This document shows, one piece after another, positions 1 to 8,423 of a stretch of DNA of 64,000 nt. Origin of the DNA: Methylobacterium sp. Leaf104 (GTDB taxonomy: Bacteria > Pseudomonadota > Alphaproteobacteria > Rhizobiales > Beijerinckiaceae); the NCBI RefSeq assembly GCF_001422885.1, contig NZ_LMMZ01000038.1, forward strand, positions 124,001-188,000, given 5' to 3'. The notes beneath the pieces are model-generated. The model ran no database searches. It saw only the letters and a program-made list of their open reading frames with translations, and was not told the DNA's origin. The position numbers and the translations under genes are program-made. Position 1 is the first letter of the stretch. Each line of letters begins with the position of its first letter.

Positions 1-28
1 CGGCGGCGGGGCCGTTCGTTGTGTCGAC

Positions 29-280
29 ATGACGAACGCCGCAACCGACTCCTCCACCGCCGCTGCCCGAATCGCGGACGCGCGCCACCGCGAACTCGCG
101 ACCGAGCACCTCCTGTTCGGGACGATTCGCTTCCTGGCCCAGGAACATCCGGACCTGCTCGACACCCTGGAGGCCAGCGTCGGCCACCTCTGGGACAAGG
201 CCGACGACGATTCCCGGGACGACGAGGCCGTTCGAGAGGTGGCGCGCCGCTTCCTCAAGAGCCTGCGGGCCGAGCGCTGA
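29..280 (+). CDS. hypothetical protein, 83 aa
   Basis: This is a small soluble acidic protein with no signal peptide or membrane segment. It begins with ATG at 29 near the window edge, so its promoter cannot be judged. The predicted helices alternate Ala/Arg/Leu with Asp/Glu, and there is a DDDSRDDE acidic stretch near residue 60. No family is recognised. Codon use is strongly GC3-biased like the core genes, which supports real coding. It ends 62 bp before the start of the next gene on the same strand. Confidence 0.6.
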   Translation: MTNAATDSSTAAARIADARHRELATEHLLFGTIRFLAQEHPDLLDTLEASVGHLWDKADDDSRDDEAVREVARRFLKSLRAER

Positions 281-294
281 CCGCGCACATGATC

Positions 295-319
295 CGAACT
301 TTCGCGCAGAAGCGCCGTT
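295..319 (+). promoter_or_regulatory. possible EcfG-type promoter (weak match)
   Basis: CGAAC at 295-299 is followed by 17 bases and then GTT at 317-319, directly upstream of the secreted protein gene at 343. The usual EcfG -35 element is GGAAC, so the first base is a mismatch. The spacing agrees with the better candidates near 36450 and 54181. Functional assignment is inference. Confidence 0.25.
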
Positions 320-342
320 CTCCAACGAGACAGGAGGCTATC

Positions 343-636
343 ATGTCGAATGACCCGGTGATGTCGAGATCGATCCTTTGCACCACGATCGCCGCGACCG
401 TCGTGCTGGGCCTGTGCAGCGGCGCTCTGGCTCGTGGCGGCGGCAGCAGCGGCGGCGACGGTCTGTCACCCTACGCGGCCTTGAGCGGAAACGACCGCTC
501 GGCCGGTGTGAACAACGGCAATTATCGCGACCCCGCCCTCGATCCCTACCTTGGTGCCTACGAGGGCCGCCACGACCGGCCGGTGCGCGAGCGCTATCGC
601 CCGAGCCGGCGTCCCTATTACGGCACGCCCTACTGA
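343..636 (+). CDS. small exported glycine/arginine-rich protein, 97 aa
   Basis: The ATG at 343 is chosen because an AGGAGG ribosome site lies at 332-337; the frame is open further upstream but without a start that fits. Residues 7-30 form a basic-then-hydrophobic signal peptide ending in an Ala-Leu-Ala-type site. The mature part is short, with a Gly/Ser run and then a Tyr/Arg/Pro-rich tail, so it is probably a periplasmic or surface protein of low complexity. No domain is recognised. A weak EcfG-like promoter sits just upstream, which would make it a stress-induced envelope protein; that is inference. Confidence 0.65.
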   Translation: MSNDPVMSRSILCTTIAATVVLGLCSGALARGGGSSGGDGLSPYAALSGNDRSAGVNNGNYRDPALDPYLGAYEGRHDRPVRERYRPSRRPYYGTPY

Positions 637-745
637 CCGGTGCGGGCGGTGATGGCGACCGGATCGAGGCGGCACCGGCGCCTTACGCCGCTCGCACCGG
701 CGCTCCGGGAGCAGGCCGGCCCGTCGGGCGTGGAAGCCTGACGGG

Positions 746-1480
746 ATGAGCGTCTGCAGCCCCGGAAATCTCCTGCTCCGTTCTCTGCCCGAGGCCGAAC
801 GGGCGCAACTGGTCCCGGAGTTCGACCGGATCGAGGTCCGGAAGGGCGAACGCCTCGTCGAGGCAGGCGATCGCGCAGAGTTCGCCTACTTCCCGGAAGG
901 TGGCCTCTCCTCCAACCTGACCACCGCCAACGGGACGCGCCGGCTGGAAGTGGGGTGCTTCGGCTACGAGGCGATGATCAACACCGCGACCTTCCTCGGC
1001 GCGGAGCGCATGCCCCACGAGATCCTGGTTCAGGTCGGTGGACCCTGGCTGCGGATCGAGGCATCCCGCCTCCGCTCCGCTTTCGAGGTCCTGCCCGGAT
1101 TGCGGCAGGTGTTGCTTCAGTTCGCCCACGTCTTCATCATGACCCTGAGCCAGACGGCCCTGTCGAACGGCGTCTGCTCCATCGAGGAGCGCTTGGCGCG
1201 CTGGCTCGTGATGGCCCAGGATCGCCTCCGCAGCGACGAACTCGCCCTGACCCACGACTTCCTCGGCCTGATGCTGGGGACCCAGCGCTCGGGCGTGACG
1301 CTGGCGATTCAGGCGCTGGAGGGAATGGGCATGATCCGAGCGCGGCGGGGGCTGATCACCGTGCTGGACCGACCCCGCCTCATCACACATGCGGGCGACA
1401 GCTATGGGCCGGCCGAAGCGGAATACGAGCGCCTCATTGGCCCGTTCCGGATGCACAAAGCCACGGCGCCCGGGTCGTAG
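746..1480 (+). CDS. Crp/Fnr family transcriptional regulator
   Basis: The 244-residue protein has the two-domain Crp/Fnr layout: an N-terminal cyclic-nucleotide-binding-type beta-roll (about residues 15-130) and a C-terminal winged helix-turn-helix (about 165-225, including the LTHDFLGLMLGTQRSGVT recognition region). It lacks an FNR-type N-terminal cysteine cluster, so it is probably not an Fe-S oxygen sensor; the signal it reads is unknown. It is followed on the same strand, 144 bp later, by a ClpP-like peptidase gene that it might control. Many alphaproteobacterial genomes carry numerous Crp/Fnr paralogues of this form, so a specific name is not justified. Confidence 0.85.
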   Translation: MSVCSPGNLLLRSLPEAERAQLVPEFDRIEVRKGERLVEAGDRAEFAYFPEGGLSSNLTTANGTRRLEVGCFGYEAMINTATFLGAERMPHEILVQVGGPWLRIEASRLRSAFEVLPGLRQVLLQFAHVFIMTLSQTALSNGVCSIEERLARWLVMAQDRLRSDELALTHDFLGLMLGTQRSGVTLAIQALEGMGMIRARRGLITVLDRPRLITHAGDSYGPAEAEYERLIGPFRMHKATAPGS

Positions 1481-1624
1481 ATCAGCGTCCGGTCCGACCG
1501 CGACGGCCATCGAGCGCGCCGCGGAAAACCGCCAGCAGCCCTGCGCTCGGCGGCGCGACCGCCCCCGGGCCGGGAACTTGCGTTCACTCTGCGACGGCCG
1601 CGTCCCGGTCGCCAGGAGGACACC

Positions 1625-2194
1625 ATGAAAACCGGTACCCTGCCGCCTTCGGCCTTCGACATGCCCGCCATTCTCCTGTCGGGGACGGTCGACCAGGATA
1701 TGTACCGCGACTTTCGCCGGCAGCTCGATGCGATCGGCGACCGGGACCTCGTGGTGGTCGAGTTGACGACCCTGGGCGGCGATCCCGAGGTGGCTCGGAT
1801 GATGGGTGAGGATATCCGCTTCAAGAGCGGGATCCAGCCAGATCGCCGGTTCGTCTTCCTCGGCAAGGCCGCGATCTACTCGGCCGGCACCACTTTCATG
1901 AGCTTCTTCGCCCGGTCGAACCGCTACCTGACCCGAGGCGCGCGGCTGATGGTCCATGAGCGCAAGCTCGACAAGAAGGTGATCCTCAACGGTCCCCTGA
2001 CGACCTGCATCGCTTCCCTGAAGGCCGCCTTGCACGAGATCCAATGCTCCATCGAGATCCAGAACGAGGGCTTCGCCAACCTCGTCCACGGCTCGCAGGT
2101 GACCTTGGAGGAGGTGCTGCGACGGGCTCCCGAGAACTGGTACATCGAGGCCAGCGAGGCGCAGGCGCTCGGACTGATCGAGGAGATCCTGTGA
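1625..2194 (+). CDS. ClpP-like serine peptidase (stand-alone)
   Basis: The 189-residue protein has the ClpP/crotonase fold pattern. A Gly-rich loop (TLGGDPEVA, about residues 49-57) is followed by GKAAIYSAGTTF with the candidate nucleophile Ser86, then LMVHERK with His111. The C-terminal EASEAQALGLIEEIL segment matches the end of ClpP. The catalytic Asp position of canonical ClpP appears to be Glu170. An AGGAGG ribosome site at 1614-1619 fixes the start. No clpX or clpA neighbour is seen, so this is not the housekeeping clpPX locus. It may be a ClpP paralogue acting alone or with an ATPase encoded elsewhere. Fold assignment is firm; activity is inferred. Confidence 0.8.
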   Translation: MKTGTLPPSAFDMPAILLSGTVDQDMYRDFRRQLDAIGDRDLVVVELTTLGGDPEVARMMGEDIRFKSGIQPDRRFVFLGKAAIYSAGTTFMSFFARSNRYLTRGARLMVHERKLDKKVILNGPLTTCIASLKAALHEIQCSIEIQNEGFANLVHGSQVTLEEVLRRAPENWYIEASEAQALGLIEEIL

Positions 2195-2211
2195 GGCCGG
2201 TGCGCGGCCGA

Positions 2212-3003
2212 TCAGGCTGAGCCGTCGAGGAGCGCGGGATCCGGTGCGGCCTCCTCGGTGCGGTCCGGGAGCCCGGCCGTTCCCAGGCGCATCGCCTGCC
2301 GGCTCGACGCCCGCTCGCCGGCTTCGAGCCCGCACTTCTCCACGTGCACCACACGGTTGACGACCTGAAGGTTCGGCGTTCCCCAGAAGGCCAGGAGCGT
2401 CGGCCAGGGATCGTCGCGGTGCTCGCGCCAGACGCGATAGAGGGGCACCCGGTGATCGACCTCGGCGGTCCGGAACAGGCGCTTGCCGGAGGCGGCGCAG
2501 CGGTGACGCTGGCGCGCCTTCAGCGCCTTCACTTGATCGCTCGGCGCCACCCATAGCTTCCAGGCGGCGACACAGGCCGCGTGCCAGCGTGCATTCTTGT
2601 TCGGGACGCCGGAACCCCAGAGGTCCCGGTGCCAGCCGAACCGATAGACGGGCTGTCCGCAGATGCAGCAATGGCCTTTGCCGCGGTCATGGGCCGGTTC
2701 CCGGAAGGGCGAGGGCGGCATCCGGAACGTGGCGGCAAGGCCGGAGCCCTTCTCCGTACCGAGCCGCCAGGACCAGTTCTCAGGGGTTCCGGAGCGCGTC
2801 GCGAGCGCCCGCGCCAGCCGGTCCGCGCGCAAGAGATGCGCGCGCCAGTAGCTCTCCACCGCGAGGCGCGGAGTCGGGGGGATCAGAGGACGCGACAGGG
2901 CATGCCGCAGGACGGGCGCCGGGAAGATGGCCGGCAGCGCGCGATCCAGGCGGGCGCGCGCTGCGACGTTTCGTTCGGCCCTCCACTCCGAGGCGGCACT
3001 CAC
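2212..3003 (-). CDS. HNH endonuclease-like protein, 263 aa
   Basis: The C-terminal half carries a zinc/HNH-like arrangement. A CCICGQP pair comes near residue 112 and a WHAAC motif near 142. An RCAASGKRL segment is followed by AEVDHRVPLYRVW, where Asp-His are the likely catalytic residues. An Asn in TPNLQVVNRVVHVEKC and its His-x-x-x-Cys follow. This is the order expected for HNH nucleases (His, Asn, His). The N-terminal about 100 residues are unassigned. The start is a GTG whose bases overlap the stop of the upstream 73-residue gene (GTGA), so the two are probably translationally coupled. Whether it cleaves DNA is inference from the motif. Confidence 0.65.
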   Translation of the reverse strand: MSAASEWRAERNVAARARLDRALPAIFPAPVLRHALSRPLIPPTPRLAVESYWRAHLLRADRLARALATRSGTPENWSWRLGTEKGSGLAATFRMPPSPFREPAHDRGKGHCCICGQPVYRFGWHRDLWGSGVPNKNARWHAACVAAWKLWVAPSDQVKALKARQRHRCAASGKRLFRTAEVDHRVPLYRVWREHRDDPWPTLLAFWGTPNLQVVNRVVHVEKCGLEAGERASSRQAMRLGTAGLPDRTEEAAPDPALLDGSA

Positions 3004-3221
3004 GCCTGGACGAGGCTGTCGTCGGAGGGGACCGTCACCAACGGCGCCGGACGTCCAGCCACGGCATCCGCAAGCCGGTGCAGCCGACGACCCAGATCGA
3101 CCACCTCGTTCAACGCGATCGACTTCTCGCCGTTCTTGACGGCTCGCGTGATGTCGCTGAGTTGCAGCTTGGAGATACGAAGCAACTCGGCGGCAAGCTG
3201 ATCTCTGGTCATCGGGCGCAT
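3000..3221 (-). CDS. small hypothetical protein coupled to the HNH gene, 73 aa
   Basis: The short protein starts at ATG 3221 and overlaps the GTG start of the HNH-type gene by four bases. Its N-terminal half (MTRDQLAAELLRISKLQLSD) is amphipathic and helical, and could be a small helix-turn-helix or protein-interaction unit. No family is recognised. The tight overlap suggests it regulates or stabilises the downstream nuclease-like protein, for example as an immunity or specificity partner; that is speculation from gene order only. Confidence 0.5.
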   Translation of the reverse strand: MRPMTRDQLAAELLRISKLQLSDITRAVKNGEKSIALNEVVDLGRRLHRLADAVAGRPAPLVTVPSDDSLVQA

Positions 3222-3699
3222 CGCGGAACGAGGTGAGGGGCGGGGTTCGCGAGATCTAGGGCGTAACGGTTACCGAGGCGTTGCCGCCGGCGGCCGGTCC
3301 CCGTGGCCGAGCCGCCATCGCCATCACGCCTCGCTTCGCGCCCGATAAATCCGGAATGTACGGCTCTGATCGCGCCGACCTGTTTTGGCGGTTCGTCTCG
3401 ACCGCGGGCAAGCGAAACCGGCGCGACCTGTTCACGTCCCGACGCGCGACGAAGCGCGGCTCCATGGTCAGACACATCAGGGCGGGACGCTACGCCGATC
3501 CGGAAAAGTGCCGCGTCGGATCTGCGCCCATCAGGGCTCGCCCTGCCACAGTCGGCACGGAACCGTGAGTTGTCGCACGGGTCCGGAACACCCTATTCGA
3601 AAGGGCGTTAGGGCTGGTCGATTGGGCTTCATCCGATGGGCCGTGTTCCATCCCGTCGGGCTCAAGCAGCCGTGTCCCCTTACGTTGTTCGCCTTTTCT
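3222..3699. other. intergenic region, no convincing gene
   Basis: The stretch between the divergent HNH operon and the AraC gene has several short overlapping frames on both strands, all Arg/Pro-rich and mutually exclusive. I see no domain, no good ribosome site and no RNA gene. It presumably holds the promoters of both flanking genes. Confidence 0.4.
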
Positions 3700-4695
3700 A
3701 TGCAGGACGTCGGTCCGGAATACGCGTTCGAGGCTTATTCCGACCTGTATTCCGGCGGCGCGGACGTGGCGCGGATCGGTCCGGATTTCCATGCCCAGGT
3801 CCGAGCCTACCGGCTGGACCGCATGATCCTGTTCCAGCGTAGCCTGAACGAGGTCCAGCACAGCCGGTCTCCGCAGCGGGGCCGACAGGACGGCTTCGAC
3901 CACGTCACGCTTCACCTCCTCCTCGAGGGCGAGATGGTGGCCGGCCCCACGGGGAGCGAACGTCGGATGCTTCCGGGCGAGATCCTCGTCTGCGACAACA
4001 CGCTGCCGCACCAGACCCGGGCACACAACGTCCGCCAGATCTCGACCCCGGTGGCGCGCGACCTGATCGAGCTGCTGGTCCCGGACCTGCGCGGCTTCCA
4101 CGGAGCGATCCTCCCGGAAGCCGTCGGCGGCCTCGTGGCCGATTTCATCGTTTCCTTGACCCGGCGCTCGGAATTCCCCGACGCCACGGTCGCTTCCCGG
4201 TCGAGCGCCGTTCTCGGCATGCTGCTGGGCGCCGCCCTGCGCGGGCACGCCGCGCCCACCAAAGCCGTGGTCTGGGCCGCCGTCCACGATGCCCCGGACG
4301 ACGTCGCGCGCCGCCGCGAGGCCGAGGCCCACGTGGAGCGGCACCTGGGGGACCGCGACCTCAACGCCGAGACCATCGCGGCGCAACTCGGCATCTCGCG
4401 CAGCCTGCTCTACCGGGCGTTCCTGAGGGATGGCGGCGTCGCCCGCTTCGTGCAGCAGCGCCGCCTCGAACGGGTGCGCAACGCCCTGCGGCGCCAAGGC
4501 GAGACGCGCTCGATCGCCACCCTCGCCTACGCCTACGGCTTCTCCAGCGAGCAGCACTTCAACCGGGCCTTCCGCACGACCATCGGCCGGCCACCCGGGC
4601 AGTTCCGGACCCACATTCAGCAGATGCGAAGCGAGACCCAGGTGCGGGGAGGCCGGTCGTGGCCCCTCGCCGACTGGCACAGCGAACTCTACTGA
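3700..4695 (+). CDS. AraC family transcriptional regulator
   Basis: The 331-residue protein has an N-terminal AraC-binding-like region (about 1-170, with the LDRMILFQRSL segment typical of the AraC_binding_2 type) and a C-terminal double helix-turn-helix (about 205-310). Conserved features are LNAETIAAQLGISRSLLYRAF and, near the end, IATLAYAYGFSSEQHFNRAFR followed by GRPPGQFR. ATG 3700 is chosen because the frame before it is Arg-rich and non-homologous in character; a TTG-initiated extension is possible, and the residues just before ATG (LTLFAFS) could belong to the domain. It stands 49 bp upstream of a broken MFS transporter gene that it may once have regulated. Confidence 0.85.
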   Translation: MQDVGPEYAFEAYSDLYSGGADVARIGPDFHAQVRAYRLDRMILFQRSLNEVQHSRSPQRGRQDGFDHVTLHLLLEGEMVAGPTGSERRMLPGEILVCDNTLPHQTRAHNVRQISTPVARDLIELLVPDLRGFHGAILPEAVGGLVADFIVSLTRRSEFPDATVASRSSAVLGMLLGAALRGHAAPTKAVVWAAVHDAPDDVARRREAEAHVERHLGDRDLNAETIAAQLGISRSLLYRAFLRDGGVARFVQQRRLERVRNALRRQGETRSIATLAYAYGFSSEQHFNRAFRTTIGRPPGQFRTHIQQMRSETQVRGGRSWPLADWHSELY

Positions 4696-4744
4696 TGCGC
4701 ACCCTGTCCGACGTGACGTCGACGCGTCGCGTGTCGCGGATCGC

Positions 4745-6056
4745 ATGACCGTCAACGTTCGGAACGTCGTGCCCACCGCGCCCGTTCGGACCCCCTGGGC
4801 TTCGGACCCCTGGCGCTGCTCGTCTTGGCGCAGCTCTCGGCGGCCAGCGACCGCTTCCTCGTCACACTGGTGACGACCCCGGTGAAGCGGGATCTCGCCC
4901 TGAGCGACGCCCAGCTCGGGCTGCTCCACGGCTCGGCCTTCGTGATCCTGTACGCGCTGACGATGCCGCTCTTCGGCAGCCTGGCGGATCGCGGCCACCA
5001 GCGCACGATCCTGCTCGCCCGCATCGGCCTCTGGACCCTGGCGACCTTGGGCTTCGGCCTGGCCGGCTCCTTCGCGGCGCTGCTCCTCTGCCGGCTCGTC
5101 CTCGGGCTGGGCCAGGCCGGCCTCGCACCGGCCTCGCTGTCGCTCATCGCCCATGGCTCCGAGCAAGGGCGCATGGCCCGAAACGTGTCCCTGTTCACGG
5201 TCGGAGGCAGCTTCAGACAGAGCTTCGCCCTCTTCGCCGGGGGCGCGACCCTGGCGTGGCTCGCCGTGCGGGGCGGGCTGGCATTTCCCGGTCTCGGACC
5301 ACTGCCCCCCTGGCGAGCGCTGTTCGTCCTCGCCTGCCTGCCGAACCTCGCGCTGATGCTCGGCGCGGCGGCCGTTCGACTGCCAACGGCCCCACCGGCG
5401 AGCAGGGTGGGCCTGAGGCCCGCCTGGGCATGGATGCTGAGGCATCGGCGGATCTACCTGCCGCACGTCGCCGCTGCGGCCTGCGCCGTCCTGATGGGCC
5501 GGACCCTGGCCGCCTGGGGGGTGACCCTCTACGTGCGCAGCCACGGCATGAGCCCGGCGGAGAGTGGTGTCGTGCTGGGGGCCTGCTGCTGATCGGCGGG
5601 CCGATCGGCCATCTGTCGGCCGGCTACCTCCTGGACCGCGTCGGGCGGACGCGCCGGCGTGCAGCGGCCTCGCAGATGCTCGGCCGCGGGCTCCTCGCGG
5701 CCCTGCCGCCCGCGATCGTCATGGCGACGGCCTCCGACCGGACCCTCTCGCTCGCCGCCTTCACCCTCCTCACGGCGGTGCTCGGCTTCACGGCACCGCC
5801 CGCGGTGACGGGGGTCCAACTGCTCACCCCCGTCAGCCTGCGTGGGCGCGTCAGCGGGCTCTTCATCGCCGCCGTGACCCTGACCGCCTCGGGCACCGGC
5901 CCGCCGCTCCTCGGCCTCCTGGCCGACATCGTCTTCGGGGCCGATCATCTCGGGCGCGCCCTGATCGTCCTCTACGGCCTCGTCGGCTTCCCCGGGACGC
6001 TCCTGGCCATGCACGCCGCGCGGCGATCAGGCCGGATCACCGGCGCAGGCCGCTGA
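4745..6056 (+). pseudogene. MFS transporter gene with two single-base frameshifts
   Basis: Three reading frames must be joined to give one major facilitator protein of about 430 residues. The ATG frame at 4745 (MTVNVRNVVPTAPVRTP) moves into the next frame at the CCCCC run near 4790-4795, continuing as LGFGPLALLVLAQL. That frame carries TM1-7, including the DRGHQRTILLAR loop A motif, and ends at a stop at 5590-5592. The rest (LLIGGPIGHLSAGYLLDRVGR onward, TM8-12) continues in a third frame to 6056. Both shifts are explained by one missing base each. The protein is either decayed or the sequence has two errors in GC-rich runs. The substrate is unknown. The 3' end overlaps the convergent secreted-protein gene by 20 bp. 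Confidence 0.75.
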
Positions 6057-6414
6057 ACCAGGACGAGACGGGCTCGATCACCTCGCTGGCGATGGATGCG
6101 ACCCGGGCCCGCAGCCGCTCCGTCAGGGCCGGGGAGCGACCCGGCTGGCCGCCGCGCCGCTCCCGCGAGGCGGCTTCCGCCTCCGTCATCGCCGCGGCGA
6201 CGAAGGCATCTTCCTGGGCCTGACACGCGTCGAGGGCGCTGCGCTGGGATGCCGCCCGGCTCTGCGTCCGGGGCTGGTGCGTGAACGCTTCTCGCACACA
6301 GCCGTGCCAAGTCTCCTCGAGGGCATCGAGCCTGACCTCGGGCATCGGCTGCGCAGACGCCACCTGCGGGACGAGGCTCATCAGCAGGATGGCGGACCGG
6401 AGTATCATGGGCAT
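6037..6414 (-). CDS. secreted hypothetical protein, 125 aa
   Basis: A clear signal peptide spans residues 1-21 (MPMILRSAILLMSLVPQVASA). The mature part is mainly helical, with two cysteines (in WHGCVREAF and LDACQAQ) that could form a disulfide. The remainder is Glu/Arg/Ala-rich. No family is recognised. It converges on, and overlaps by 20 bp, the end of the MFS pseudogene. Confidence 0.6.
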   Translation of the reverse strand: MPMILRSAILLMSLVPQVASAQPMPEVRLDALEETWHGCVREAFTHQPRTQSRAASQRSALDACQAQEDAFVAAAMTEAEAASRERRGGQPGRSPALTERLRARVASIASEVIEPVSSWFSGLRR

Positions 6415-6904
6415 GCGCGGAATATGCCGGCCCGGGTTCGTCCGGGCTAGAACAAAAGCGCAACACTTCGGCCGTCGCGTCTGGGCGACCTTGTCCCAAA
6501 GTCATCCGACCCTGCACGAAACCGCTGCTTCGACCGTTTCATGTGAGCGTCATTGATAGTGTCGCGAAAAATTGGCTTGCTTTCGTGGCCCTGCCGCTTC
6601 GATCAGGCTCAACCTGGATCAAAAATTTCCGATGCGTGACTATATAAATAAAATATAAATTCGTGCAAATTATTGGCTTACTGTATCACTATTTCTATTG
6701 CGATGAATATCTTCTATTTTTCGTATCAAATTAATTATAAAATTTACGATAGAAACATAGAATATCTTCTAGTACGGACTGTTTTTGTTTGTTTTGGGGT
6801 GAGATTGATTGAGTGTGATCAGAAGTATATTTCAATTATAAATTCTGCAACCCATTTAACGTAAATCCGCAGAATACCGAGGGGACTGGGTGCGGATTGA
6901 TATC
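6415..6904. other. AT-rich intergenic block
   Basis: From about 6560 to 6870 the composition drops sharply to an AT-rich, low-complexity texture (many TATAAATA and TTTAT runs) unlike anything else in the core. The only frame in it (6673-6864) is composed of Ile/Tyr/Phe/Asn codons and looks accidental. It lies upstream of the PilZ gene and about 640 bp outside the island boundary. It may hold the PilZ promoter, bind an AT-hook or H-NS-like protein, or be remnant foreign DNA. Confidence 0.5.
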
Positions 6905-7441
6905 ATGGCAGACAGAAGGCGCGTTTACAGGCAGGCCTGTGGGCTCGATGGGCGGATCTTCGTTCCCAAGATCAGCACCGCAATTCCGTGCACGATTACG
7001 GACATCTCGTCACTGGGTGCGTTCCTGAAGCCCGGTACGGGTCGTGTGGTCCCGGCGCATTTCGATCTCACGATCGGCGGAAGCAATCAGCCGCGCGCCT
7101 GTCGGATCGCACGCCAGGAATCCGACGGCTTCGGCGTCGAATTCCTCGATCCCGTTCGCCACGAGATCGAAACGATCCTGGAAGAATTCGCTTTCAAGGA
7201 AGAGCTGGTCTTCGAGGCTCTGAACCCGAACCTCGACACCGAGACGACCCTCACCCGGATCCGGTTGCGACGAACCTCTGCCGCTCTCCTCGACCTGATC
7301 GCGCGGCGCAGCTCCATCGCTTGGCAATCAGGCGAGATCATCGAGCACTGCGCAGCGCGCCCCGACGCGACGATCGCGGCCCAACCCGGTCCATCCGGCC
7401 GATCGGTCCCATACGCTCGGCACGCGGTGCTTCCGGCCTGA
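6905..7441 (+). CDS. PilZ domain protein
   Basis: This is a 178-residue protein with the two c-di-GMP-binding PilZ signatures. An RxxxR-type run lies at residues 4-9 (RRRVYR), and the (D/N)xSxxG motif at 33-38 (DISSLG). The beta-barrel continues to about residue 90 (ESDGFGVEFL). The C-terminal half (EEFAFKEELVFEAL onward) is helical and unassigned. ATG 6905 is preferred over an upstream GTG at 6890 because the PilZ motif starts at once. It is expected to bind c-di-GMP; the output is unknown. The GGDEF/EAL protein at 38910-41798 is a possible source of the signal but is far away. Confidence 0.8.
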   Translation: MADRRRVYRQACGLDGRIFVPKISTAIPCTITDISSLGAFLKPGTGRVVPAHFDLTIGGSNQPRACRIARQESDGFGVEFLDPVRHEIETILEEFAFKEELVFEALNPNLDTETTLTRIRLRRTSAALLDLIARRSSIAWQSGEIIEHCAARPDATIAAQPGPSGRSVPYARHAVLPA

Positions 7442-7503
7442 AGAGGCGCCCAGATCCCTGTCGGAGCGGGCTGATTTCCAGTTTCAGCCCGAGTAGAGAA
7501 GGG

Positions 7504-7549
7504 GTGGTGCCGGTTGCGGGACTTGAACTCGCGACCTACCGCTTACAAG
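7504..7549 (-). repeat. left attachment-site repeat (tRNA-Thr 3' fragment)
   Basis: These 46 bases are identical to 34133-34178. They contain the CCA tail, acceptor 3' strand, T-arm, variable loop and anticodon 3' stem of tRNA-Thr, but nothing tRNA-like continues to the right of 7549. It is the displaced end of the target tRNA. Confidence 0.9.
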
Positions 7550-7708
7550 CAGATGAATCTGGATGTTCCTACAATCGATACGGGTGCACGCGACTCCACT
7601 GCGATCGGCGATATTTTGAGGGCTGCAAACGGCTGCTGATCGCCGGTTTCCAGTGACGCAGCGAGTAATTTCGTCTAAATCTATGGAGTGGCGTGCTGCC
7701 AGATCACT

Positions 7709-7744
7709 GTAACCCCATCAGTAACCCCATCAGTAACCGCACCA
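7709..7744 (+). repeat. three 12-bp tandem repeats near the left island end
   Basis: GTAACCCCATCA occurs twice in tandem (7709-7720 and 7721-7732), followed by a variant GTAACCGCACCA (7733-7744). They lie about 160 bp inside the left attachment repeat. A similar pair of GTAACC motifs lies just inside the right end (34046-34062), so these may be arm-type binding sites for the integrase or excisionase. The function is inferred from position. Confidence 0.55.
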
Positions 7745-8423
7745 GCCCCGCTTCTGCCTGACGTCGGCCGCCGAACTCATTGCGTTCTGCTGTAGGTGCC
7801 GTTGCACCTTTCCTCGATCACCACGGAAACTCAAACGCGCAGCTATCGTGTGGGGCCTTGATTTTGCGGCTCCTGGCCGGTGAAGGGAGGCACTACAGCG
7901 GCGGCGGTTTCAGTTGGATTAGTGGCGCCGTTACGGCAGCTCGGTACGAACAGCCTGCTTATTCCCAATTGTCATAACGGCCGGTTTGCCGTTTGTGTTC
8001 AAATACAAAGATCGGTTCTTCGGCGTCGAAGCAATGTTCTCCGACCACGAAGAAGCGCTGAGCAGCGTCGTGGTTAATAATCCAAGCTGCAAGCCGACGA
8101 GCCTGATCTTCTGAGGTAGCTTTTCGCCTCTTGTACAAGCTCCCATTCGAAACAAAATAAACTTGAATTATCCATGCGTATGTCAAAATTTATCTTTCCT
8201 GCCTGACGCAATGCTATGTAGTGGTTAGCTTGAAGGGTCAGTGGAGGAACATAAACCTCTACTCGTTCAAAGTCAGATCTCAAGTTGATATGCTGCCTCG
8301 ACGGCCCCTCGCTTGTCGCGCATCAATGGGGCCAGATGGTTCGCAACTTTCAGTGTTATCGGGGCTGGATCTAGTTCTCGTTGCGCTACATGTTGTGAGC
8401 ACGGCGGTACGGACGAGCGCTTG
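7745..8423. other. island intergenic region, mostly uninterpreted
   Basis: This stretch leads from the left island end to the first recognisable gene. Base composition is mixed and clearly less GC-rich than the core. One minus-strand frame (7959-8186) looks weakly coding and is listed separately. It must also hold the promoter of the 8424 operon, but no confident promoter motif was seen. Confidence 0.4.
7959..8186 (-). CDS. possible small protein or gene remnant, 75 aa
   Basis: The frame starts with TTG and encodes a plausible soluble peptide (WIIQVYFVSNGSLYKRR, then RRLAAWIINHDAAQRFFVVG). An adjacent frame, 8074-8283, overlaps it and could be its 5' part after a frameshift. There is no recognised family and no clear ribosome site. 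It may be a decayed gene at the island edge. Confidence 0.25.
   Translation of the reverse strand: MTYAWIIQVYFVSNGSLYKRRKATSEDQARRLAAWIINHDAAQRFFVVGEHCFDAEEPIFVFEHKRQTGRYDNWE

Noticed and set aside
3385..3699. TTG-initiated N-terminal extension of the AraC regulator
   Set aside because: The added 105 residues are Arg/Pro-rich and unlike the family; ATG 3700 gives the usual length.
6673..6864. 63-codon frame in the AT-rich block
   Set aside because: It follows from AT-rich sequence (Ile, Tyr, Phe, Asn codons) and has no ribosome site or domain.
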